A DNA stretch of 64,000 nt. Origin: Arabidopsis thaliana (lineage: Eukaryota > Streptophyta > Magnoliopsida > Brassicales > Brassicaceae). The notes beneath the pieces were generated by a model. It was not told the origin of the DNA. It saw nothing but the letters and a program-made list of their open reading frames with translations, and did not search any database. Of the stretch, positions 49,417 through 58,892 are shown in pieces; position 1 is the first letter of the stretch, and each line of letters begins with the position of its first letter. Position numbers and translations under genes: made by a program. The DNA lies in contig NC_003071.7 of NCBI RefSeq assembly GCF_000001735.4, positions 4,829,151-4,893,150 of the forward strand, given 5' to 3'.

Positions 49417-49785
49417 TTATTCGAAGTTGCAACTGAAGCAAACTTATGTGTTTTGTATGCCTTTTGGAACTTGTGTTTTGTTGTGTTTACATTTACTTGT
49501 TTGTTTTCTAAACAATTTATTACTTTTGTATGCTATGCAACATTTTATGTAGTAATTAACAACGTACAAAAACAAGATATCTGACCAAAGTACGTACAAA
49601 CTACGTGTCCACGTGTACACATTACACGACTGTTGTGTATACAAGCGGTACCATTGATTTGACATCCATCAATGTAAAATTAAATTTGTCATTCAATGTA
49701 ACTGTAATTTCCCCAACAATATCTCCATCCGTGGTTATTAAATGAGAGGAAGAATTTGACCTCTTCGGAGTATCTCATTTCTAAG

Positions 49786-50481
49786 ATGGTCAATCCCACT
49801 ATTTCAGACGACTTGCTCACTATGATAGCTAAGAAAGTGGCAGACAAAAGCTGGTTGGACCTTAAGCCACTGATACGATCCGGCACTCGTGGAAGAGACA
49901 TTGTCTACCGACCGGATGTCCTTAAAGACGCTAACATCTACAGCTTGTGCCGTGTTCCCGATGATTTCCAAGTAGGAGGTGGCCATAATCCAACCGGACC
50001 CCAAGGAGAAGGCCGCAATCGACTATTTTTCAAAAGGTGCCTTCTCGCTAACAATCCGACGGCTGTGTATAACGAAGCAATACATGTTCTAATTCATGAA
50101 ACTGACATCAATGGAGCACTTAAGCTCATGCAGCGTCATGCACCCGTCCGAGCAGATGCAACCATCGCCTGCGCCATCATATTCATATGTGCGGGGTATG
50201 ATTATATGGGTGGGTTGTTTCTGGACCTCTACACACGCAACCATCATCCATTGGATTCCGATTTCACACGAGATTTGTGTGAGGAGTTCTTCGAGGAGAT
50301 AAACAAGTTTAACCCGCCGTACAATAATACTTACGCTCGTTCGTTCTGTTATCCCAGCAGCCATGGAATTAAAATGCCACAATGCGCCTACCATTGTTTC
50401 ATGGTTTCTGGTGCATACCAGAACGTTTGCAACAAGTGTTACCTATGGTCGTGTGCTAGGCGAATTAGCCGAATTCTCTAG
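49786..50481 (+). CDS. F-box-like protein with C-terminal Cys cluster, copy 1
   Basis: A single-exon frame of 231 codons starts at ATG 49786. Residues 1-50 (ISDDLLTMIAKKVADKSWLD) resemble the degenerate F-box of the plant At2g35280/At1g67623 family. The middle has LFFKRCLLANNPTAVYNEAI, GALKLMQRHA and ATIACAIIFICAGYDYMGG, a Sel1/TPR-like helical stretch typical of that family. The end is VCNKCYLWSCARRISRIL, a cysteine cluster that may bind metal. In the family the F-box would dock to SKP1 in SCF ubiquitin ligases. The upstream TCTTCGGAGTATCTCATTTC block is shared with copy 2, so the two genes duplicated with their promoters. It stands between the Ulp1 gene and copy 2, inside element B. Start choice: the nearer ATG; no in-frame ATG lies upstream in the open frame. 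Confidence 0.75.
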   Translation: MVNPTISDDLLTMIAKKVADKSWLDLKPLIRSGTRGRDIVYRPDVLKDANIYSLCRVPDDFQVGGGHNPTGPQGEGRNRLFFKRCLLANNPTAVYNEAIHVLIHETDINGALKLMQRHAPVRADATIACAIIFICAGYDYMGGLFLDLYTRNHHPLDSDFTRDLCEEFFEEINKFNPPYNNTYARSFCYPSSHGIKMPQCAYHCFMVSGAYQNVCNKCYLWSCARRISRIL

Positions 50482-50906
50482 GTCTCTCATTTGTACGTGT
50501 GTTTGGTGTACGTACACTGTCACGTGTTTCAAGTTTGTTAGGGGTTTGGTCCTATGTATTTTGTTTTTGCTTCATCCACAATGCGCCTATTATGTTGTTT
50601 TGTTTCCGTTTCCTTTAAATTCCTATTTACAACTTCTGTGTCTTTTTCATGCGGTTTGGTTCTATCTGTCATGAATAATATATTTCTGTTGTCAAACTAA
50701 ACTGGTAGGTGTACTTGCATTCTAACAAGTACTTACATTATAACAAGTACTTATATTCTAACTATAAATGTAATAGTAAATGTAAGGATATATGTCAGTG
50801 AATTGAATAAGAATGTCAGTCTTATTCAATTGACGTGCCAGGCGTTAATTAATAAATACACTCCCACTTGTCATAATTGCAAGAACTTCAGTCTTATTGG
50901 AAATAT

Positions 50907-51248
50907 ACGTACACGTGTAACTCCTTATTAGACGTACATATATCAATTATTTAATATAAATTTCCTTCGGATTAGACCGCAAATATGAGAATTATATATG
51001 TACGTACACTGTTACTCTATACGTACACGTGTAACTCCTTATTAGACGTACATATATCAATTATTTAATATAAATTTCCTTCGGATTAGACCGCAAATAT
51101 GAGAATTATATATGTACGTACACTGTTACTCTATACGTACACGTGTAACTCCTTATTAGACGTACATATATCAATTATTTAATATAAATTTCCTTCGGAT
51201 TAGACCGCAAATATGAGAATTATAAATGTACGTACACTGTTACTCTAT
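50907..51248. repeat. Three 114-bp tandem units rich in TACGTAC motifs
   Basis: ACGTACACGTGTAACTCC occurs at 50907, 51021 and 51135, and a fourth partial unit begins at 51249. Each unit contains ATACGTACACGTG, GACGTACATAT and TGTACGTACACTG. The units differ by hardly any base, so the array is recent. It lies between the first two F-box-like genes, upstream of copy 2, and is the densest motif cluster of element B. Confidence 0.92.
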
Positions 51249-51361
51249 ACGTACATTTATTGGCAAATTTATTGTAAACGCTATCTCCCCATCCGTTACC
51301 CTCCCTCCTCGGTTATTAAAAGGACAATGATCTGACCTCTTCGGAGTATCTCATTTCTAAC

Positions 51362-52057
51362 ATGGTCAACCCAACTATTCCTGACGATTTACTCGCAAAG
51401 ATTGCTAAGACAGTGGCGCACAAATGCTGGTGGGACCTTCAGCCACTACTACGGTCAGGCAGACGTGGCAGAGATGTTGTTTACCGTCCGGATGTCCTGA
51501 AAGGTGCTAATATTTTTAGCATGTGTGAGGATCCCGACGACTACCAAGTTGATGGCAGCCATCATCCATCCGGCCCACAAGAAGAAGGCCGACATCGAGC
51601 CTTTTTCAAAAGGTGTGTGGATGCTGGCAATCCGACTACCATGTATTTTGAAGCTCTTTGTGTTTTAACGCATGAACGTGACATTAAGGGAGCCATCAAC
51701 CTCTTACGACCTCATGTTCCATCACAAGCCCATGCTACACTTGCTTGTGCGATACTTTACATAATTGACGGGAATGATTACATGGGAGCCATTTTTCTAA
51801 ACCTATTTGGACGCAATCATTATCCTTTGGGGACAGAAGAGACACGGGATTTGTGTGAGGAGTTCCTGGAGGATTTAAAGAAGTTTCGCCCTCCATATAA
51901 TAATACTTACGGATCGACGTTCTCTTATCCTAACAGCCATGGTATTAAAACTCCAGATTGCGCCTTGCTTTGCTACATTGTATCTGGACCGTTCAAGAAC
52001 GTGTGTAACTGTTGTTACCTCTGGTGGTGTGCTAGGCGAGTTAGCCAAATGCTCTAG
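51362..52057 (+). CDS. F-box-like protein with C-terminal Cys cluster, copy 2
   Basis: This frame is also 231 codons and is clearly paralogous to copy 1 over its whole length. Examples are PTIPDDLLAKIAKTVAHKCW, AFFKRCVDAGNPTTMYFEAL, DYMGAIFLNLFGRNHYPLG and the end VCNCCYLWWCARRVSQML. The CxxCY.WxC pattern, the RPDVLK block and the SYPNSHGIKTP block are conserved between the two, which suggests selection on protein function after duplication. The start ATG at 51362 is preceded by the same CTCTTCGGAGTATCTCATTT leader as copy 1. The 114-bp motif array lies just upstream and may govern it. The F-box assignment is by family resemblance; the domain is degenerate. Confidence 0.75.
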   Translation: MVNPTIPDDLLAKIAKTVAHKCWWDLQPLLRSGRRGRDVVYRPDVLKGANIFSMCEDPDDYQVDGSHHPSGPQEEGRHRAFFKRCVDAGNPTTMYFEALCVLTHERDIKGAINLLRPHVPSQAHATLACAILYIIDGNDYMGAIFLNLFGRNHYPLGTEETRDLCEEFLEDLKKFRPPYNNTYGSTFSYPNSHGIKTPDCALLCYIVSGPFKNVCNCCYLWWCARRVSQML

Positions 52058-52729
52058 TCATATAAATCTACTAGTTATTTGAAGTTGTTATTTAATGTTA
52101 TCGTCTAAGTTATGTTCCTAGTTCTTCTAATGCCGTTATGTTTCTATTTCGTTTTATCCTCTATGCGTGAAGTTGTTCAAGTTCTTGTAATGCTTCTATA
52201 AAGTTATGTTTCAATTTGTGCTTAACCTCTGGTTTACAAGGTTTATCGGTTTAAGGGTTTATTCGGATGTAAGCAATAAATTTGAAGTTTCGTAATCCAT
52301 ACTTCTTTCTGTACTTACATTATAACTTTAAAGTTACTATAAATGTAGGAATAAACCTGATTGGATTGACGCAAAAAGACAGTTTTGTGATAGACGTGGC
52401 CAGGCATAAAAAATACAAATTTCAATATAGACGTACACGTGTAAATCTGAACGTACATAAACCAATAAACTCAAAAATTGTAATTTGAAGTTTCGGTTTT
52501 AATCGGAAATAGTTTATAGTTTACTATTTTCATGTAAACACGAGTTAATGTCCAATATTAATACCACCTACAATATGTAAGTGGGACGTGAAACATTTAA
52601 TTAGTTGTCTCCTCGCCATTAGGTCTATATAACATGTACTCCTCGACAAGTCATCTTCTCCACACTTTTCATTGCTCTTACTACGCCATATATAACCTAA
52701 ACTCACAAATAAATCCCTCAGTCTCGGCA

Positions 52730-53359
52730 ATGGACGTCCCCACACCCCCACCGGCGGAAATTTACCTCGCCATTCAGCTACCTAACCCACTCAGCATCCT
52801 CGTCAACTACTTACCCGTTTCCGTAACTCCCATTGAAACACTCAGAGGTCTCGTTAGCACGCTGGAGCCGACCGCTATCAACATGGATGAGTTTATGACG
52901 TGGCCTGATTTCGTGTTGCCGGAAACACCTTTCCGAACATATTTCACCCTCCTGCTTGAACGTGGAGCAAGGCCGGCGATTTACCTTGAAGGGGTTCGTT
53001 TAGCTTGCAATTTCATTACGGTTGCTCATGGTTTAACCATGTTGAGTTCTATCTCGCCCATCGACGCTTACGCATGTTTCTCTCATGGTCTGTTCCTCAC
53101 CGCAACTGGCAACGGACGAGAGGTTGAAGCCGTGAACGCGACTTTCTGGGATTTAGTGCCATCATTCGAAGCTGCAAACACAGTGGGGGAGTTGGTTATG
53201 TATCACATAAGTCGACTGCATGCTGAAGGAACTCGTTTGTGGAATCGTTCATGGAGGTTCGTGGTTTCACCAGACTGCTTGGGTCGTTGCAGCTACGGAG
53301 CCTGCTGCCGCAATTGCTTCTTCTACTGGTATGCTAGGGAGTTGTGCATATTTTATTAA
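52730..53359 (+). CDS. F-box-like/Cys-cluster protein, diverged third member
   Basis: A 209-codon frame starts at ATG 52730. An in-frame ATG at 52634 lies only about 10 bp after a TCTATATAAC TATA box and is probably upstream of transcription start. The protein keeps the family layout: TYFTLLLERGARPAIYLEGV matches the 'FF.RC...NP..Y.EAL' block. SPIDAYACFSHGLFLTATGN matches the 'A..ACAI...' helix pair. The end CLGRCSYGACCRNCFFYWYA is the cysteine cluster. The N-terminus is proline-rich (MDVPTPPPAEIYLAI) and only faintly F-box-like. It is too diverged from copies 1 and 2 to be part of their recent duplication. Confidence 0.65.
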   Translation: MDVPTPPPAEIYLAIQLPNPLSILVNYLPVSVTPIETLRGLVSTLEPTAINMDEFMTWPDFVLPETPFRTYFTLLLERGARPAIYLEGVRLACNFITVAHGLTMLSSISPIDAYACFSHGLFLTATGNGREVEAVNATFWDLVPSFEAANTVGELVMYHISRLHAEGTRLWNRSWRFVVSPDCLGRCSYGACCRNCFFYWYARELCIFY

Positions 53360-53777
53360 GGAAAGGCGTTCGTTCAGCATCTGATTTCCCATTCTATGCA
53401 TCGGCTATAATTTCGCGTTGTTTGTAAAGCATATGTTTTCCTGTTATATGCTTCGGCTTTATTAACATGGTTGTATGCTCTACTCGGTTTGTTGTTATGC
53501 TTTGTATTTCCTACTCTTATTTTAACGTTTTTTTATTTCCTTGTTTTATTGTTTATCTTATGAATGGAACTAAGTTTGTTTACATTATACATATAGTACA
53601 CCTATTTGAACGTACCAAAACATAATTGTACGTCCATGGAAAGTCATTACAATTAGGCTGTATTTGTAATAAGTAAACTGTAGCAATTAGAAGGTAAAAC
53701 TTTAGCATAAAAGTAGGGATATGTTTAAATTCGGTTACAAATCTGTAGTTATTTAGAATAAAAGAAACAATAATTAA

Positions 53778-54722
53778 CTAATAGACCACGACTCTGATTT
53801 CTTCCACTTCCGGTATATCCGGATTAGCAATGACTTTGGAGATGGGGCCATTGGTCACAGCCTTCAGTTTATGAATCCCGGTTAGACGCCAGGATACGAG
53901 TGCGATAATGTTTTGAGGACCAGTTAGCCGCTGGAAGAATCTTTGAAATTCGAAAGCTTGGGCATTTTGTGCTTCACATTGAAGAACTTCCTTGCTACAG
54001 AGAATATATATTATACACAGGATATAACAAACCTAAACCCTAAATAATTAAAAATAAACAACTTATTGTTTATCCATTATCTTAAAAGGAAGCTTCCGTC
54101 CACGGTAGTCTTCGGTCAAGTTGCCAACCTCAATGAGCACACCAATAACATCTAGTGTACGTAATGGAAGATAAAAGCATTATGTGTACGTACATATTTA
54201 CAAAAATGAATAGACAGTCAAATATACTAACCGACTAACACTCCGGTAGAAACTGTCCTCTCGATGATGTAGTCAAAAGGAGTAAAATCATAATACGGTA
54301 TTGCAGGCAATCCCGATACTTTGGTAACAATGGTCTGATCCATAAAACAGATCCGGTAGTCATGGGACGTTGCGTGTATTCCCTCGTTGTGGAGACGAAC
54401 TGAGAAAGTATTAATAACTATCCACTCATTTTCTCGGATACGGTCAGAGTAAAATGAAGCAAGGCGACGATTAATGGTAGCCTCTATGCGGGAACGCATT
54501 CCCTACAACAAATCATCATGATTAGGGACATGTACGGTATGTGAAAGTAAAAACGTTAGAAAGACGTTGACGAAATATTACTCGATTATCTGCCAAGATG
54601 AGACCCAGGTCGAACTCATTTATGCCCACGCATTTTTGAAACACCCTGACCACAAAAGCGCGTATACTCCATCCTGTGATCATGGGACAAAGTTCGGAAA
54701 TGGCATGATATCCATCATCCAT
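53778..54722 (-). CDS. RPA70-like OB-fold (DUF223-type) protein gene
   Basis: Exon 1 (54722-54582) encodes WSIRAFVVRVFQKCVGINEF, the first OB-fold strands of DUF223-type proteins. Exon 2 (54502-54232) gives GMRSRIEATINRRLASFYSD, then ENEWIVINTFSVRLHNEGIH and YRICFMDQTIVTKV. Exon 3 starts near 54150 with DVIGVLIEVGNLTEDYRGRK and LPFKIMDK. A last piece, LQCEAQNAQAFEFQRFFQRL to EVEEIRVVVY, stops at TAG 53778. The phases of introns 1 and 2 fit; the junction after exon 3 is not settled because TAA follows MDKQ directly. Full-length RPA70 binds single-stranded DNA during replication and repair. Plant Helitrons and some MULEs carry such truncated relatives. Whether this one helps transposition is unknown. 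It lies between the F-box-like genes and the transposase, facing the former. Confidence 0.65.
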
Positions 54723-54779
54723 GATGACAACAACAAAAACCAAAATGACCGACTTTCTGTCTTATGTGTGTGATGGGTG

Positions 54780-55160
54780 TGGAATTTTGTTTAAATGAAT
54801 TAAGGGTGTTATCACCAGTTTCTTAAATAGATTTTAGAAAGACGCGATGATTGGTCCCAAATTGATGTAACAGTATAGCAAAAAAATGTAACCGTCAACT
54901 CTGTATAATTAGAAGTACCCAATATACGTACAAATGAAAACGTTTACCAAAAGTACGTACAGAAAACAACGGGATTGACAAAAAGTTGAAGGATAATCAA
55001 ATACACCGATAATACGAGGTCCACTTACGTACGTACATAAGGTAACGTACAGACAAAATAATATGTCATATTACTACATAGACTGATCAAAAGATTTCCA
55101 AAAACGTACGTAGAACAGCTTCCAAAAGCACGGAGACGTAAACTCTAACCATCGCGAGGC
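54780..55160. promoter_or_regulatory. Motif-bearing spacer between transposase and RPA-like gene
   Basis: The 380-bp spacer has exact GTACGTAC sites near 54952 and 55025 and half-sites ATACGTAC, AACGTACAG and AACGTACGTAG. It should contain the RPA-like promoter and the transposase 3' end, since both genes read leftward. Confidence 0.5.
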
Positions 55161-58086
55161 CTAAATAGGGTTTTTGCATGTCTTCTTGTTATGCCCCGTT
55201 TGCCGACATCTTGTACACTGATTAGGAATGAGTCTTTTCTGCCTCTTTTTCTGAAAGTTAAAAAATGGTAAGGCGCCTAAAAGGAAGGAAAAATTGCATA
55301 GAAGTGAGGATGGGGGAAAATCTTACCCGGTTTTCCCCAGTAGATGGTATCCTCTTGGTGGGTGGTCTCCCAGGTGGTCCTCTGCTGCGTGGAGGTATGA
55401 GAATCATGTCCGATAACTCTTGAGGAATAACAACGTCTTTTGGGTCCGGTATAGGTAAAACGGGTTCTTGGAAAGAATCAGAAAACACTTGAAGGCTATA
55501 CCACAATCCAACAACAGCCTTCGGGTTGATGCCAAAATGTATTGCAGCAGCTAGAGCATGCTCGCATGGGATTCTTAAAATTGTGTACCTAAGACAAGTA
55601 CACGTACACTCATCTAGGACAACGTGAAAATGCTCACCAGTCTTTGAAGTAACTTGATAACTCCAAGGCCCAGACATCATGACTGAGAACTTTCCTGACG
55701 CAGGCAAGTCTTGAAGGAAACGTTCATCTACCTCCGGGGTGACCAAAGAGTTACACTTCGACACTTTTTTCTGCCTTGCTGCAAACCATCGCATGATGAC
55801 CTCTCGGATGAACTCTAGCATATAGACAATTGGATAGGCTTTTGCCTTGCTTAAGACATTGTTCATTGCCTCGGAGTTGTTGCTCGTCATGATATTGTAC
55901 CGCTCCCCTTTGCAGTATGCCCTAGTCCAATGCTCAAATCCAACATCCTCTAAATACTTTGCGCATCCGGGGCTCCGACCTCTTAACTCTTCAAAGTATT
56001 TTTCAAAATCTCTAACCCGATACACTTTAGCGGCGCTAAAGAATAAACCAGACACACCGTACCTTGCGTAAGACACCGATATGTTTCGCTCCAGGTGTAC
56101 TATACATGCTCCATGATTGGCTTTCGGGTACACCACACTAACGCCTTTATATATGGAAGAATGCCTGTCCGAGACAATCATCAAATCGTCAGTATCTGGA
56201 ACAATCTCTGATAATTTCTCAAAGAACCAAATCCATGAAGCATCGGTCTCGCCGTCAACAACCCCAAAAGCTAATGGAAAAATTTGGAAGTTCCCGTCTT
56301 GTGCACATGCTATAAGGAGGCATCCTTTGTAACGACCGACTAGCTGCGTTCCGTCTACAACAATGACTTTCCTCATATATTTCCAACCTTTTATAGACGC
56401 CGAGAGAGAAACGAATACATATTTGAAGCGCTGGCGACCTTTATCTTCAGGAGTGGAGTGGAGATGACAGATTGTACCGGGATTTGCTAATTGTAAAAGA
56501 TACAGATATGTAGGTAAAAACCTGTAACTAGCCATATCATCACCCCTTATAGAGTTTACTGCAACCTCTCTAGCTCTCCATGCTGAAGAATATGAGATCC
56601 GAACGTTAAGGTCATTTAAGACCAATCGAGGCAAATCTACAGCTCTAGGACCCCCTTGCGAAGAACTATATCTATTCTTCATAACCTCGCCTAAAAGCTT
56701 GTAAGTTGCATGTTTACGATAATCCTTTCGAGTGTCGATCTTGCAAACATGGATGGAATCATACCCTGTGATTTTGAAACATTTGGAATTGGGTATGACA
56801 TGTGCAGTCAAATGCCACGAACAATTGCGATCTACGCAGAACATCTCTAATCTTTTAGGGCATGACCGAGTTTGTTTGTAGCGGAAGCACTTTTTGATTG
56901 CAACAAGTCGCATGGTCTGCTGTATGACTTGCTTGTTTTTGAAAACACTTCCCACATACAACGGATGACCTGACGTACTCAATTCAACTTCTGTCACATC
57001 GACTCGAACATTGGCTAAATCATCGAATACAGGATCCGCATCAGTATCGAGCAACTCATTCTCAGCATTATGCAATGTAGAAAACCCTTTATACACTTCG
57101 TAGGCTTCACCTGTTGTCACTAGACCGTCATCAGATTCAATATTTAACCCACTTGCAGAAACCCCTTCTAGGACGACTATACCATCATCTCCAGTTACGT
57201 TCTCAGCTATATCATCCGTGTGCTCAACTAATTCACCTTCGCATCTTGTCTCCTCTGCACAGACTCTAGTGTACGTACATTGGTACAAACCATGTTGACA
57301 CGTCGGGGATGGAGCAGAGGTTGGTGTACAGTCAACCAAAACACCAGTGGGTTCTACATGAGGTACATGTGTACCCGTCGACGTACACGATGCCAATAGA
57401 CGAGTGAATTCCCCTGGGGGTTCCACGGTATGTTGAGTGTCATTCACGACGCCCTCCTCAACATGACCATTTCCATATTGTTCCACAATCATGTCACCCC
57501 ATTTATTGTAATCGTATTCTTCGCTACTACCTTCACTAAAGTCTACTGTAGGGTCGAGTGTACTTCCACGGCTTTCACCATCGGTGTCATCGTCATGTAC
57601 ATCCATATCTTCGTCCTCTTCGTTATCCTCGTCCTCATGTTCATCCTCATCACCTTCATCTATGTCATCCTCCTCATCTACATTTATATCTTCGTAACCA
57701 TTATGAGCTGCATCAACATTTGTAACCCCTGTCTCTGTATTGCCTCCATTGCCGATAGGGTAAAAAGACACAAACAAGTTAACAGAAGGATCGCCATTAC
57801 GAATCAACATAAATGTATCCAGGCTGATTTGATTCTCAATATATACTGGAGGGCGATTACTTGCTATCATATCAGACATCTTTCCAGGCATCCAGTAACT
57901 TATTATAGGGTTCCATTCACTAAACTTATAGCTGAAAACATCACATATTGTACTTGCCAAATCCGTGTACGTCGTTGTGTCTATAATACGTACACAGCGT
58001 CCGAAACTTCCTTTTTCAGCTTCAAATTTCCAACCTTCTTCTTTGTATATCCACTCACCAACCATAATTAATACAGGTAACTCCAT
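55161..58086 (-). CDS. mudrA-like: MuDR/MULE transposase of element B, full length
   Basis: Exon 1 (58086-55327, 920 codons) joins in phase 0 through a GTAAG...TTTCAG intron to exon 2 (55250-55161), giving 949 residues. In order these are: an N-terminal PB1-like region (1-110); an acidic run (135-170); a MuDR DNA-binding domain (373-450, with FCVDRNCSWHLTAHV); and a MULE DDE core with D578 (VIVVDGT), D640 (IVSDRHS) and E699/E700 (KYFEELRG). A SWIM finger follows with C827/C829/C831 and C841-E-H843, then a basic tail ending in PSTGENR. Exon 2 adds a CCHC zinc knuckle, CTRCRQTGHNKKTC (932-945). All catalytic and metal-binding residues are present and the frame is open, so the enzyme may be active. 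It binds element ends and cuts DNA in the nucleus. Motif sites in or beside the gene include 57272. Confidence 0.93.
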
Positions 58087-58892
58087 ACCTGCAACATAAA
58101 TTTCTCATGTCAGACCAACATTAAATAAAAAAAAATCAGATCTTTTTTCAAGGATTTCATTTATGTCAACGAAGACAAAAAGAAGCTTAACAAAACAATT
58201 TATGTACTTATAAATTTAACTAAACAAAACATAGAGCTTTCATTTATATCTACAAATACAAATAGAATCTCCAACAAAACAATGTATGAACCCAGAAATT
58301 TTTAAAAACGTATCATTCAAATCACGTTCTCAAGTGTAATTAGGATTAACACGAATTTCTTACCCAGAACACAGATTGTCTCCCCTTCAATCCTTCAAAC
58401 TTTGTAAAACAGCAACTGAAAACTTCAGATTCTTCACCGTAACACAATTTCGATTTTCGTTTCTTCACCTTAACAGAATTTCGATTTACGTTTTTTACCC
58501 AGAATTCTAATCTAAATTATCAAAATATCTTACAATATAATCTCTATTATAATAGGTAATCATGACTTTTAGTCTTGTCAAAACTATTTAGCATTAAAAA
58601 CTTCTGAGCCCAACGAATTTTAAATTTTTTTTATTCCAATCTCAAGTGTCAACTTCGCCGAAACCCAGAAATCATTTAATGCATTTCTCGTCGATGAACA
58701 GCGTACGTACGAACCCGGTTCTTTTGGATTCCAACGACGCGGTCCGTACGTACAAACCGGGTTCAGTTTCGTCAGGTCGCCAGGGGCATTTTGGTCAGTT
58801 TTTGGCTTAATGGCTAATAGCTGAAAGGCCCAGCCCACTTTGTCAAAATCTGAAATTAAAAGTGGGTCAATGGCTACTGTGTGCAATTTACC
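58087..58892. promoter_or_regulatory. Right terminal region of element B, transposase promoter side
   Basis: It holds the presumed 5' leader of the transposase and the right terminal repeat. Two inverted-repeat-like boxes, GTACGTACGAACCCGGTTC (58703) and GTACGTACAAACCGGGTTC (58748), flank a short GC-rich stretch next to the terminus. The region resembles a compound binding site for element-encoded proteins. Confidence 0.5.

Noticed and set aside
50907-51248. Array resembling a CRISPR at first sight
   Set aside because: The units are 114 bp, identical throughout with no unique spacers, and the genome is a plant's.
52634-52729. Upstream in-frame ATG of the third F-box-like gene
   Set aside because: A TATA box lies about 10 bp before it, so transcription should start downstream; the ATG at 52730 is preferred.
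57430-58071. 213-codon plus-strand open frame
   Set aside because: It is antisense to the transposase, and its composition (long hydrophobic runs) is the mirror of the acidic linker in that gene.
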